A stretch of 64,000 nt of DNA, from positions 1,550,001 through 1,614,000 of the forward strand of contig NZ_CP093299.1 of the NCBI RefSeq assembly GCF_024362805.1, read 5' to 3'. Position numbers and translations under genes: made by a program. Shown one piece after another: positions 34,839-44,107 of this stretch (positions are counted from its first letter, which is position 1; each line of letters starts with the position of its first letter). Source of the stretch: Salipaludibacillus sp. LMS25. GTDB lineage: Bacteria; Bacillota; Bacilli; Bacillales; Salisediminibacteriaceae. The notes under the pieces are model-generated. The model searched no databases and was not told the origin of the DNA. It saw only the letters and a list, made by a program, of their open reading frames with translations.

Positions 34839-36689
34839 TCAATCATCTTTAAAACGGATAAGGTCACTGTAGATAATCTCATCAGAATAGTTAAGTTCTC
34901 GCTGACCTCGCCTTATATCGTTTTCACAGTTAGTCACATCCAACTCTGTACCGTCTAATGCATCATAGCAAGCTTCTTTCGTATAAATGATCTCATCCGT
35001 CACGATGTTTCCGTTTCTCAGAACAGCGAAGTCATCTCGGCCCTCCGCTAATAAATCTCTCCCGAACATGACATGTTCCTCTTCGGACAAGCCTAATAGG
35101 TTCAACAATGTAGGCATGACGTCTACATGCCCTGACACGGTATCGAATGTTTTCGCCTCTTCCTCCAAACCTGGTATGTGAATAATGAGCGGAACTCTAT
35201 TTAACTTCATTGCTTCATCCGGTGTAATGTCATAGCCGAGAAACTCAGACAGGTGGCTATAATGACTTTCTGCAATACCATAATGATCACCATACAACAC
35301 GAACATCGTATTTTCGTAAAGCCCTTGTTCTTTCATCTCATCAAATAGCGTTTTTAGCGCTTCGTCTGTATAACGGACAGTAGGAAAATACCGATTGAGA
35401 ATATCACTTTCCGAGTCATACGGATCAACAAACTGATCTTCTTCATCAAGTTCATAAGGAAAGTGATTTGTTAACGTCAGCATCGTCGCAAAAAATGGCT
35501 CTGGCAGTTCATCCATATAGGCCATTGATTGCTCCATAAACGCCACGTCTTTCAAACCCCATCCGACAGAATTTTCGCCTGTCACCTCATAAGAAGCAAT
35601 ATCGAAATAATACTCATACCCTAAATTTTCATACATAATATCCCTATTGTAGAAAGTTTTATCGTTTGCATGGAAAGACACGGTATAATAATTATTACCT
35701 TGTAAAGCCCTAGGGAGTGGTGTTAATTCATTATTAGAATGCGTGTGAAAAACAGCCCCCCGCCCTAACGGATAAAGTGAATTGTTAATCATAAATTCTG
35801 CATCCGAGGTTTTCCCCTGGCCTGTTTGATCGTAAAAATTTTCAAAATAAAAGCTGTCTTCAATTAACTCATTTAAAAATGGGGTAATTTCCTCACCATT
35901 AATCGTCTCATTAATAACAAATGCCTCAACGGATTCCATGGACACGACCACCACATTCATGCCTGCCGCTATCCCATGATAATCAGGATTAGGCTCAACT
36001 TCATAGTTTGCTAAGTGCCCATCAATACTCTCCCAATCATCACGATCAGCAAAAACCGTCTGAGACCGGGTTGTTAAATGAAGATAAGCATCATATACAT
36101 AAAAATTGTATATCCCCATACTTTCTATCGCTGTGTCTCTATTGAATGAGTGACTACGCTGGTCACCTAAATCGATTTGGCCAGCCCCAACAATAGTACC
36201 CACTACGATAGCTAATACAGCATACTTTGAACGCGTTTTCTTAAAAGTCACTTTGTTGACAGCGAGAGAAGGCGGTTGTTTGACCATGAGAATCGCAATA
36301 ATCACGAGGTCAACAAAAAATAGAACATCATACCATTGCACAAGCTCAACGATACTTGTACTTAAATCTCCCATTTTGCCGCCCATCACGAGCATAGGGA
36401 GGGTGATAATATCTGTAAATTCACGATAATAAACAGCATTAGCGTAAAGAATAATTGTTAATAACGTACTGACAGAAAAATAATAGAGTCTTTGGTATTT
36501 TGCTTTAAGCAACAATCCCAAACTAAATACGACAAGTAAAAATGCCAACGGGTTCAAAGCAAACACAATCGCTTCTAAAAACTGATTTATCGTTAAATCA
36601 AAAGTTAGTGTTGAGACAATAAATGTTTTTAGCCAAAGGACTCCTAGACAAAACAACATAAAACGATGTGCATGTAAAAAGCTTTTCAT
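34839..36689 (-). CDS. ltaS: Lipoteichoic acid synthase family sulfatase-fold enzyme
   Basis: Membrane enzyme of 616 residues that polymerises glycerol phosphate onto a glycolipid outside the membrane. Five N-terminal transmembrane helices (to about residue 170) are followed by an extracellular sulfatase domain. The nucleophile threonine is in QGKTSDAEF; other metal ligands lie in VVSMESVEAFV and LYGDHYGIAE. The outer domain is markedly acidic. Bacillus genomes carry several paralogues (LtaS, YfnI, YqgS, YvgJ), and the window does not tell which this is. The glycolipid operon at 2.4 kb would supply its anchor. Confidence 0.87.
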   Translation of the reverse strand: MKSFLHAHRFMLFCLGVLWLKTFIVSTLTFDLTINQFLEAIVFALNPLAFLLVVFSLGLLLKAKYQRLYYFSVSTLLTIILYANAVYYREFTDIITLPMLVMGGKMGDLSTSIVELVQWYDVLFFVDLVIIAILMVKQPPSLAVNKVTFKKTRSKYAVLAIVVGTIVGAGQIDLGDQRSHSFNRDTAIESMGIYNFYVYDAYLHLTTRSQTVFADRDDWESIDGHLANYEVEPNPDYHGIAAGMNVVVVSMESVEAFVINETINGEEITPFLNELIEDSFYFENFYDQTGQGKTSDAEFMINNSLYPLGRGAVFHTHSNNELTPLPRALQGNNYYTVSFHANDKTFYNRDIMYENLGYEYYFDIASYEVTGENSVGWGLKDVAFMEQSMAYMDELPEPFFATMLTLTNHFPYELDEEDQFVDPYDSESDILNRYFPTVRYTDEALKTLFDEMKEQGLYENTMFVLYGDHYGIAESHYSHLSEFLGYDITPDEAMKLNRVPLIIHIPGLEEEAKTFDTVSGHVDVMPTLLNLLGLSEEEHVMFGRDLLAEGRDDFAVLRNGNIVTDEIIYTKEACYDALDGTELDVTNCENDIRRGQRELNYSDEIIYSDLIRFKDD

Positions 36690-36985
36690 CTGAGGACAAT
36701 CCTTTCATTCTAGTTGTATATTCTCTAGAAAGGTACCGATGCTACCTTTCTTTAAAAATGAAATATCATTCCAATTATAAAGGTAATACCTCCTTTCATC
36801 AATTACACTACTGTTCTTTACATGCTTTTACAGATTTATAGGTACAGTTAGTTAGTGACTATTCCCGTTTCTCTAACACTTTAATCATCTATTATGGTAA
36901 TGCATCATTAGAGCCTCGAAGTTTCTTTCCTCTTAAAAAGCTGCTAAAATTAACAGGATACCTCAATTTGGAAAGGATGACGATT

Positions 36986-38218
36986 ATGTCTACATTTGAA
37001 GAAAAGTTAGATAAATATGCTGAGTTAGCTGTCAAGATCGGCGTAAATATTCAACCCGGCCAAACACTTGTCATTAATGCACCGTTAAGCAGCGCCGATT
37101 TCACACGTAAAGTCGCTCATAAAGCTTATGATGCTGGTGCAAAACTTGTCCATGTGGAGTGGAATGATGATGAGCTCACCCGTATTCGTTTTGATAAAGC
37201 TCCCATTGACTCGTTTAAAGAGTACCCAGAGTGGAAAGCAAAAGGATATGAAACATTGGCAGAAAACGGCGCGGCGTTCATGTCGATTAAGTCAACAGAC
37301 CCGGATCTCTTAAAGGGTGTAGATAGTGAGAAAATCGCGAATCAGAACAAAGCCCAAGGGCAAGCGATGGATACATTCCGTTCATACATACAATCTGATA
37401 AAGTGAGCTGGCTCGTTATTTCCACGCCATCTCCAGCTTGGGCCGCAAAAGTCTTCCCTGATGAAGCTGAGGAAGCACAAGAAAGTAAATTGTGGGAAGC
37501 TCTATTTGAAGCAACGCGTGTTAATACTCATGATCCTGTAGCAGAATGGCAACAACACGACAACACGTTACAAACAAAAGCCGCATTATTAACTGATAAA
37601 AATTACAAAAAGTTGCATTTCAAAGGGCCTGGGACTGATTTGACCATTGAATTGCCTAACAATCACATCTGGTTGGGTGGGGGTGGACCGACACAAGACG
37701 GTATCCATTTCGTAGCAAATATGCCAACAGAAGAAGTATTTACAGCACCGAAATCTGATGGTGTCAATGGCACAGTCACTAATACAAAACCATTAAATTA
37801 CGCCGGCAACATTATCGATAAGTTTACCTTAACATTTAAAGACGGAAAGGTCATTGACTTTACAGCTGAACAAGGGGAAGAGACATTAAAACATCTATTG
37901 GAAACTGATGAGGGTGCAACACGCCTTGGGGAAGTAGCTCTCGTCCCTCATAGTTCACCAATATCTCAATCTGGTATTCTTTTTTATAATACACTTTATG
38001 ATGAAAACGCCTCAAACCATATTGCTCTCGGCAGCGCCTACTCCACGTGTTTAAAAGATGGGGCAAAAATGTCAAGTGACGAGCTTAAACAAGCAGGATT
38101 AAACACGAGTATTACCCATGTTGATTTTATGATCGGCTCTGCTGACATGGATGTTGAAGGGGTACTGAGCGATGGCTCCACGGAAGCGGTCTTTCGTAAA
38201 GGAGAATGGGCCATTTAA
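36986..38218 (+). CDS. ampS: M29 family aminopeptidase (AmpS-like)
   Basis: Metallo-aminopeptidase of 410 residues, homodimeric in the family, releasing N-terminal amino acids from peptides. Metal ligands are expected in MPTEEVFTAP (two glutamates), in ARLGEVALVP... (reads TRLGEVALVPHSSPIS here) and in NASNHIALGSAY. Length equals B. subtilis AmpS. The start at 36986 follows GGAAAGGATGACGATT; the frame extends six codons further from a TTG. Single gene. Confidence 0.9.
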   Translation: MSTFEEKLDKYAELAVKIGVNIQPGQTLVINAPLSSADFTRKVAHKAYDAGAKLVHVEWNDDELTRIRFDKAPIDSFKEYPEWKAKGYETLAENGAAFMSIKSTDPDLLKGVDSEKIANQNKAQGQAMDTFRSYIQSDKVSWLVISTPSPAWAAKVFPDEAEEAQESKLWEALFEATRVNTHDPVAEWQQHDNTLQTKAALLTDKNYKKLHFKGPGTDLTIELPNNHIWLGGGGPTQDGIHFVANMPTEEVFTAPKSDGVNGTVTNTKPLNYAGNIIDKFTLTFKDGKVIDFTAEQGEETLKHLLETDEGATRLGEVALVPHSSPISQSGILFYNTLYDENASNHIALGSAYSTCLKDGAKMSSDELKQAGLNTSITHVDFMIGSADMDVEGVLSDGSTEAVFRKGEWAI

Positions 38219-38290
38219 GTAATATGTTACTGAGACGTCTAGCGGGTTCGTTTAATTAATAAGCGAACTCGTAACAAGTTTCGCTTTCTG

Positions 38291-38448
38291 ATAAAACGAA
38301 CTTTCAATCAGTAGGTGTTTTTGTTCTTTCCCACTGATTAGTAGTTGAGTAAATCAGGACATTCGCGGCCGTTAGCTCACGCCTATATAGAGTTAACTCT
38401 CCTCTCTATTTTGACCCGGGGGTTTACGGACGGTTAAGCTGTGATAAA
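38291..38448 (+). repeat. bcr1-like repeat, subfamily B, full length (158 bp)
   Basis: ATAAAACGAACTTTCAATC to AGCTGTGATAAA. Hairpin 1 pairs AATCAGTAGG with TCCCACTGATT. The right arm of hairpin 2 is altered (GACCCGGGGGTTTACGGACGG). Confidence 0.9.
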
Positions 38449-38760
38449 TTATCGCTTCATCACATCGAGCGCACTGTCAAACGAAAGGTCCTCTCTCTTC
38501 ATATCTTTACATCGGTGCCCACTTCTAAAACCATCTTAATTTTACATCATTAATTGTTCACACTACTATTTGCACTATTGAAATTCTATGTATTCTGAAT
38601 AATCAGAAACAACTATACGACAATAATAGTAAATTCTTTTTCTCTTTTTTAAGTGAATGGCCATCATAAAGAATATTTATTCTTTTTAATGGTTGATTTA
38701 TTCATCAATATACATTAAAATTAATTTCATTGAATAATTATTTACTATGAGGTGAACAAT
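38449..38760. other. A/T-rich leader of the YjiH-type gene
   Basis: About 310 bp of very A/T-rich DNA. It contains an inverted repeat AAAGAAT/ATTCTTT near 38668-38686 (with a short A/T-rich loop) and ATTGAATAATTATTTA near the start. These could be regulator sites (ArgR-like boxes have this flavour), but no consensus was secure. Confidence 0.3.
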
Positions 38761-40140
38761 ATGGCTGTTAATGATATACAGAACCCACCCAAATCTGCTA
38801 TTTGGAAATTCCTAATCCCGTCCCTTATCGGTGTCGGTTTATTTATGACACCCATCCCTACTGACGATGGTTTTACCATCCCTATTGCATTATTATCAAG
38901 TAGCTTAGAAAGTATTCTTATTAACTACCTTCCTACTATCATGACGTGTGTTATACTCGTTAGTTTTTTAGGGACAGTCGTTTATAAACTAGCACCTAAG
39001 CAAACTATTAAAGAGAGTCCCTTCTTAAAAAATCTATTTGATGTGACACCCTTTTGGTATGTCGTCAGATTAATTGCAACGATTTTTGCTGTTCTGACTC
39101 TTTTTGAAATTGGACCTGAAGTGATCTATTCAGCTGATACAGGGGGTCTCCTGCTTGGTGATCTATTACCGCTCTTATTCACTATTTTCTTGTTTGCTGG
39201 ATTGTTTCTTCCATTGCTTTTAAATTTTGGTCTTCTTGAATTTTTCGGAAGCATGCTAGCAAAAATTATGCGTCCGCTCTTTACACTTCCGGGAAGATCT
39301 TCGATTGATTCACTTGCTTCCTGGCTAGGTGATGGCACAATCGGAGTTATTCTAACGAACAAGCAATACGAAGAAGGCTTTTATTCAAAACGGGAAGCAG
39401 CTGTCATTGGGACAACGTTTTCTGTCGTTTCCATTACCTTCTCTCTCGTGGTCATCGACAAAGTTGGCCTTGGTCATATGTTCTTTCCATTTTATATGAC
39501 TGTCATTGTGACGGGAATTGTGACGGCTTTAATCATGCCAAGAATTCCACCCTTGTCGCGAAAACCTCAAGAATATATTAATGGTAAGGAAAGCAAGCTA
39601 GATGAGTCATTACCTGACGCTTTTGCTAATCAATCATTTGGGTCATTAAAATACGGCTTTCATTTAGCAACGTTAAGAGCTTCTAAAAGCCCTGGCATTG
39701 TCTCTTTCTTCAAATATGGCAGTAAAAATGTTCTTGATATGTGGCTCGGTGTTGCCCCCGTCATTATGGCGTTTGGTACGATCGCTCTCGTCATTGCAGA
39801 AAGTGAAACATTCCCACTATTCACATGGCTTGGAATGCCGTTCATTCCCCTTCTTGAACTCATGCAAGTACCAGAAGCTGCAGCTGCATCTGAAACGATT
39901 ATCGTCGGATTTGCTGATATGTTTCTTCCTGCACTATTTGCATCAGGGATAGAAAGTGAGATGACGCGATTTATTATCGCCACGCTCTCCGTATCTCAAT
40001 TAATCTTCTTATCGGAAGTTGGCGGCGTTTTACTAGGGTCGAAAATCCCGCTAAATATAAAAGATTTATTTATCATTTTCCTAGAAAGAACGATTATTTC
40101 ATTACCGATTATCGTAGGAATTGCCCATATTATTTTTTAA
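38761..40140 (+). CDS. YjiH-type membrane protein with nucleoside-recognition (GATE) domains
   Basis: Polytopic membrane protein of about 459 residues, around ten transmembrane helices, with the YjiH start (KFLIPSLIGVGLFMTPIP) and two GATE-type segments (SIDSLASWLGDGTIGVILTNKQYEEG and EAAAASETIIVGFADMFLPAL). Related proteins near peptidase or amino-acid genes are thought to be transporters. It lies after an M29 peptidase and before the pxp region, so transport of a peptide product is conceivable but unproven. GAGGTGAACAAT precedes the ATG. Confidence 0.8.
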   Translation: MAVNDIQNPPKSAIWKFLIPSLIGVGLFMTPIPTDDGFTIPIALLSSSLESILINYLPTIMTCVILVSFLGTVVYKLAPKQTIKESPFLKNLFDVTPFWYVVRLIATIFAVLTLFEIGPEVIYSADTGGLLLGDLLPLLFTIFLFAGLFLPLLLNFGLLEFFGSMLAKIMRPLFTLPGRSSIDSLASWLGDGTIGVILTNKQYEEGFYSKREAAVIGTTFSVVSITFSLVVIDKVGLGHMFFPFYMTVIVTGIVTALIMPRIPPLSRKPQEYINGKESKLDESLPDAFANQSFGSLKYGFHLATLRASKSPGIVSFFKYGSKNVLDMWLGVAPVIMAFGTIALVIAESETFPLFTWLGMPFIPLLELMQVPEAAAASETIIVGFADMFLPALFASGIESEMTRFIIATLSVSQLIFLSEVGGVLLGSKIPLNIKDLFIIFLERTIISLPIIVGIAHIIF

Positions 40141-40145
40141 CAAGG

Positions 40146-40180
40146 AAGCTCTGGCCGGCATTGCGGTCAGAGCTTTTATT
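40146..40180 (+). terminator. Terminator of the YjiH-type gene
   Basis: AAGCTCTGGCC pairs with GGTCAGAGCTT (one G-T pair), followed by TTATTTGTTTTT. Confidence 0.8.
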
Positions 40181-40230
40181 TGTTTTTGTATAGGAAATCC
40201 ATTACATTTAACTGCAAGAGGTGATGATGT

Positions 40231-40947
40231 ATGCCAATTGATAAACAATCGGTGAGAGAGCATATATGGGAAAAAATGATGAGTGAGAAAGTCGGACGCT
40301 TCCCATTTCCATTAAAGGGAAGAATACCGAACTTTAAAGGGGCAGAAAAAGCGGCGGCTCTTGTATTTGAGTTAGACGTTTATAAAACAGCACACGTTGT
40401 AAAAGTTAATCCGGATTCCCCACAATTACCCATCAGAGCCAAGGTCTTAAAAGATGGCAAAACGTTGCTTGTGCCAACTCCGAGACTAAAGGATGGTTTT
40501 ATTCAAGTGAACTCAGAAAATGTTCCGCCTGGGGAGGAAAAAAAAGCCGCTAGCTTAAAGCATATCCTTCAATACGGACACGTCACACCATTACATAAAC
40601 TGCCCACTGTCGATTTATTATTTGCAGGATCCGTAGCCGTCAATCCTGACGGGCGTAGAATTGGTAAAGGGGAAGGTTATGCCGATCGAGAATACGCTAT
40701 TCTGCGTGAATTAGGTCATCCTCCGATGCCTGTTATTGGCACGATCCATTCCGTTCAGTTAGTTGACGACGATTTTACCACAGATGAGTTTGATCTTACA
40801 CTGGATTATATCGTAACAGAGAATCGTGTCATAGAAACAGGGGCAACAAACAATAAGCCTTCTGGTATTCACTGGGAACTTGTAACGGATGAGGAACGTC
40901 AAGCCATGCCAGTATTAGATGAGATTTGGCGATTAACACAAAAATAG
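40231..40947 (+). CDS. 5-formyltetrahydrofolate cyclo-ligase-like protein (MTHFSD-type)
   Basis: Soluble protein of 238 residues in the 5-FTHF cyclo-ligase superfamily, of the longer variant type: IWEKMMSEKVGRFPFPLKGRIPNF near the N-terminus and DLLFAGSVAVNPDGRRIGKGEGYADREYA matching the GxGxGYYDR loop. The tyrosine-aspartate pair is shifted (GYADRE), so true MTHFS activity is doubtful. Single gene following the YjiH-type gene by 90 bp, past its terminator. Confidence 0.8.
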   Translation: MPIDKQSVREHIWEKMMSEKVGRFPFPLKGRIPNFKGAEKAAALVFELDVYKTAHVVKVNPDSPQLPIRAKVLKDGKTLLVPTPRLKDGFIQVNSENVPPGEEKKAASLKHILQYGHVTPLHKLPTVDLLFAGSVAVNPDGRRIGKGEGYADREYAILRELGHPPMPVIGTIHSVQLVDDDFTTDEFDLTLDYIVTENRVIETGATNNKPSGIHWELVTDEERQAMPVLDEIWRLTQK

Positions 40948-41014
40948 CTGTTTCAGCATTAAAGGGACGTTTTTCAGCATCACCCCACCCTTTTTCAGTA
41001 ATAAACCTCTCACT

Positions 41015-41048
41015 TAAAAAAGAGGTTGTCCTGTAAAGAACAACCTCT
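41015..41048 (-). terminator. Terminator of the pxpBAC-ridA operon
   Basis: AGAGGTTGT pairs with ACAACCTCT. On the minus strand TTTTTT follows. It also faces the convergent MTHFS-like gene. Confidence 0.85.
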
Positions 41049-41054
41049 CTTCCA

Positions 41055-41435
41055 TTATTTCTTTTTAGCGATCACTTCCACTTCCACTAACGCCCCTTTT
41101 GGCATACGTGCCACTTCAACAGCACTTCTAGCTGGATAAGGTTCCGCAAAATAAGACGCATAAATCTCATTCACTGTGGCGAAATCCTCCATGTTTTGCA
41201 TAAAAATAAGAGTTTTCACAACATCATCCATCTCGCAGCCTGCCGCTTTTAAAACAGCTGTGACATTTTTCATGACACGATGGGTTTGGTTCTCTAACCC
41301 ATCTACAAGCTCCCCTGTTGTAGGATCAAGTCCAATTTGACCTGAGGCATAAACCATCTCTCCTAGCTGAACAGCTTGTGAATACGGACCAATCGCTGAT
41401 GGCGCTTCTGTCGTTTTTATCGGTTGTTTACTCAT
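41055..41435 (-). CDS. ridA: RidA family reactive enamine/imine deaminase
   Basis: Trimeric YjgF/YER057c/UK114 protein of 126 residues. It begins with APSAIGPYSQAVQLGEMVYASGQIGLDPTTG, and the active arginine is in YPARSAVEVARMPKGALVEVE. RidA hydrolyses reactive 2-aminoacrylate and related enamines made by PLP enzymes. It is the last gene of the 5-oxoprolinase operon, 16 bp after pxpC. That is an unusual partner, perhaps dealing with a labile intermediate. Confidence 0.92.
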   Translation of the reverse strand: MSKQPIKTTEAPSAIGPYSQAVQLGEMVYASGQIGLDPTTGELVDGLENQTHRVMKNVTAVLKAAGCEMDDVVKTLIFMQNMEDFATVNEIYASYFAEPYPARSAVEVARMPKGALVEVEVIAKKK

Positions 41436-41451
41436 TATAAAACACCCTTTC

Positions 41452-42414
41452 TTAAATTCGTTGGCGTGCCATTTGCAATTTTTTAAATAAATTCTCTTCG
41501 TAATGTTGCCATCGGTGGCCTTCTTCTACTGCCTCTCTTTGAAATGATAACGTTTGACCAGGTAGAAGTTGGGCTACTTTCCATAAATCATGGTGAATAA
41601 CCGTACCGATTTTCGGATATCCACCAGTTGTTTGCCTATCTGCCATGAGGACAATTGGGTTACCATCACTGGGAATTTGAATAGAACCGAAAGCAACCGC
41701 TTCTGACAGAATGTCCTCGTTCACTTCTCTTTTTATTTTCCGACCTGTTAACCTATAACCCATTCGATCTGATTGAGGTGTGATTTTATAAGAATGTGTG
41801 TAAAAGGTTGACACATCTTCCTTTTTAAAAAAGGTTTCTTGAACGTCGGGAATGACACGTACCATATGGTGAGATTGATAGACTGGACGTAAACTATGGG
41901 CAAGACTTTTCCCTTTCCACTTATATAGTTCACTTTTATCATATTGAATACCTGGCACCACATCGCCGGTTTCAAGCACCTCACCTTTAATACCACCGAG
42001 CCGTGATTTAGTATGGGTTGATCTACTACCTAGAACCTTGTCTGTTTTCATTCCACCAGCTATAGCGAGATAAGCTCTTGCACCATATTTAGGTTTACCG
42101 AATCTCAGCGTTTGCCCTTTATGGATAAGAACACTTGTCCACATCGGTATTTTTTTATTATCGACAGTAGGTGATAAATGAGCACCAGCTACAGCCATAA
42201 CAGTATCCTCTAAAAATGTCAGGCTAGGCCCGATCATTGTCATTTCGATCGCTGCTTCATTCAATTTGTTCCCGGCTAACAGGTTAGCCATTTTGAAGGC
42301 AAACGGGTCCATAGGTCCTGATGGTACAATCCCATATTCCTGATGACCATATCTTCCACTATCTTGTATTGTCGTATGTAATCCTGATTCTTCTACTTTA
42401 ATCAGCGGTATCAT
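41452..42414 (-). CDS. pxpC: 5-oxoprolinase subunit PxpC (biotin-dependent carboxyltransferase-like)
   Basis: Subunit of the ATP-dependent 5-oxoprolinase, 320 residues. It has the KipA/PxpC pattern GLHTTIQDSGRYGHQEYGIVPSGPMDPFAFKMANLL at the start and QIPSDGNPIVLMADRQTTGGYPKIG late in the sequence. With PxpA and PxpB it opens 5-oxoproline, a damage product of glutamine and glutamate, to glutamate. ATGA overlap with pxpA gives coupled translation. Confidence 0.92.
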   Translation of the reverse strand: MIPLIKVEESGLHTTIQDSGRYGHQEYGIVPSGPMDPFAFKMANLLAGNKLNEAAIEMTMIGPSLTFLEDTVMAVAGAHLSPTVDNKKIPMWTSVLIHKGQTLRFGKPKYGARAYLAIAGGMKTDKVLGSRSTHTKSRLGGIKGEVLETGDVVPGIQYDKSELYKWKGKSLAHSLRPVYQSHHMVRVIPDVQETFFKKEDVSTFYTHSYKITPQSDRMGYRLTGRKIKREVNEDILSEAVAFGSIQIPSDGNPIVLMADRQTTGGYPKIGTVIHHDLWKVAQLLPGQTLSFQREAVEEGHRWQHYEENLFKKLQMARQRI

Positions 42415-43181
42415 GCCTGCGTCACAGCCTTCACTTCTATGTCGTGAGATAATAACATCGCTCGTAGTTCTTTAACAAAGGCAAGTGCTTGAGCGCCGTC
42501 CCCATGAACACAAATTGTATCAGCTGAAATTGGAATATCTGTTCCATCTGTGGCTGAAACAAATCCTTCGGTAATCATACGCAAAACTCTTTCTTTAGCT
42601 ATCTGTAGATCGTGAATCACCGCCCCTTCTTCGGCTCGTGACTTTAACGAACCATCAGGCTCATACGCTCTATCAGCAAATACTTCTTCCGCTACTTTCA
42701 ATCCGAATTTTTTCCCCGCGTGCACAAGCTCACTCCCAGCAAGTCCATAAAGGATGAGTGATGCATTTATGTCTCGCACAGCCGAAGCAATTGCTTCAGC
42801 GGTTGAAGGATCTTTTGCAGCCATATTGAACAAAGCACCATGTGGTTTTACATGATGAAGGTTTTCATCGTGAAGTTGTGCAAACCCTTGTAAGCTACTC
42901 ACTTGATAGACCGTCATATTATACACATCGTCTGGCGTCACTTCCATAGCACGGCGGCCAAAACCCACTAAGTCAGGGAGACCAGGATGAGCACCTATAG
43001 CCACACCTTGTGCTTTCGCCAGCTTGACGGTATTGTTCATCACATTATGATCTCCAGCATGATAGCCACAAGCCACATTTGCTGATGTAATAAATGACAA
43101 AACCTCTTCATCTTGACCTATCCGATAGAGGCCGAAACTTTCGCCGATATCGCTGTTTAAATCGACTGATTTCCTCTTCAT
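42411..43181 (-). CDS. pxpA: 5-oxoprolinase subunit PxpA (LamB/YcsF family)
   Basis: Subunit of about 256 residues with the LamB/YcsF start (VDLNSDIGESFGLYRIG), the metal-like VACGYHAGDH and the segment VKPHGALFNMAAKD. It is the hydrolase core of 5-oxoprolinase. The ATG at 43181 follows GGAGGTGGAAACA; the frame runs five codons further. Gene order pxpB-pxpA-pxpC. Confidence 0.93.
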   Translation of the reverse strand: MKRKSVDLNSDIGESFGLYRIGQDEEVLSFITSANVACGYHAGDHNVMNNTVKLAKAQGVAIGAHPGLPDLVGFGRRAMEVTPDDVYNMTVYQVSSLQGFAQLHDENLHHVKPHGALFNMAAKDPSTAEAIASAVRDINASLILYGLAGSELVHAGKKFGLKVAEEVFADRAYEPDGSLKSRAEEGAVIHDLQIAKERVLRMITEGFVSATDGTDIPISADTICVHGDGAQALAFVKELRAMLLSHDIEVKAVTQA

Positions 43182-43197
43182 TGTTTCCACCTCCACT

Positions 43198-43926
43198 CTA
43201 TCTCAATTCGATCTCCGGTTTATATATTCCTTTCTTACATGCTTTAATAATATCGTCATATTCTGCCGTAGTGACGGGCTTGAAAGAAAGACGATCACCT
43301 GGCTGCAATAAGGTAGGCTGTGAGCTTTTTTTGTCAAACAGCTTTACAGGTGTATGACCAATGATCTGCCAACCACCCGGTGAATCAATGGAATACACCC
43401 CCGTCTGCGCACCAGCGATTCCGACAGAGCCTGCTTCTACATGTCCTCTCGGCGTCTGTCTCCTAGGGGTGGCAATGGTCTCGTCCATACCTCCTAAATA
43501 AGGGAAGCCTGGGGAAAATCCCATCATATAAACATGATAAATAGAAGCTGAATGACGCTTAATAACGTCTTCTGGCGTTAACTGATGATAATGAGCAACT
43601 TCCTCAAGATCAACACCTTTTTCGCCCCCATACAAGATAGGCAATATGATATGACGTGCTTTCCCCTCATGCTTTTGCTCTGACGGGGTACTCTCAACAA
43701 TTCGTCGCAAATCGTGAATTAATGTTTTATAAGTAGGCGCTTTTTCTGGGGCATAATACATCGTCAGTGTCACATACCCCGGTACCATTTCCGTCATATA
43801 AGACAGTGTGGCCTGTTTCATTCGGCTATACATGCGTCGAACCACATCATTCGCTTCCGCAGTAAGTCGATCACTAAACGTAATACGAATAGCACGATCG
43901 CCTAAAGGTGAAAAAATTGGATACAT
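43198..43926 (-). CDS. pxpB: 5-oxoprolinase subunit PxpB (KipI-like)
   Basis: Cyclophilin-like subunit of about 242 residues. It shows the KipI pattern: FSPLGDRAIRITF near the start, YMMGFSPGFPYLGGMDETIATPRRQTPRGHVEAGSVG in the middle and SPGGWQIIGHTPVKLFD. The start at 43926 follows GGGAGAGAGACGC; the frame extends 24 codons upstream without a site. It is the first gene of the operon. In B. subtilis the homologue also inhibits kinase KinA; nothing here tests that. Confidence 0.92.
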   Translation of the reverse strand: MYPIFSPLGDRAIRITFSDRLTAEANDVVRRMYSRMKQATLSYMTEMVPGYVTLTMYYAPEKAPTYKTLIHDLRRIVESTPSEQKHEGKARHIILPILYGGEKGVDLEEVAHYHQLTPEDVIKRHSASIYHVYMMGFSPGFPYLGGMDETIATPRRQTPRGHVEAGSVGIAGAQTGVYSIDSPGGWQIIGHTPVKLFDKKSSQPTLLQPGDRLSFKPVTTAEYDDIIKACKKGIYKPEIELR

Positions 43927-44060
43927 GCGTCTCTCTCCCTTCAGGAAAGATTTGAGTTTTATTATAACAGATTCCACATAAGGAATGCACTGATCCACGC
44001 CGATCGGTTACATAACGCCCCTTCCGAACAGATCTTCTCGTTCCCTACATCTGACCACTC

Positions 44061-44093
44061 AAAAAATAAGCTGATTCAGAAAAGTGAACCAGC
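44061..44093 (-). terminator. Terminator of the met-uptake operon
   Basis: GCTGGTTC pairs with GAATCAGC (one G-T pair), followed on the minus strand by TTATTTTTTG. It lies 15 bp past the stop of the hydroxyacid oxidase gene, supporting its place as last gene of the operon. Confidence 0.75.
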
Positions 44094-44107
44094 TCCTTAT
44101 ACTTTTT

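Noticed and set aside
38580..38760. Arginine-repressor or nucleoside-regulator boxes before the YjiH-type gene
   Set aside because: The region is so A/T-rich that palindromes arise by chance; no clean consensus match.
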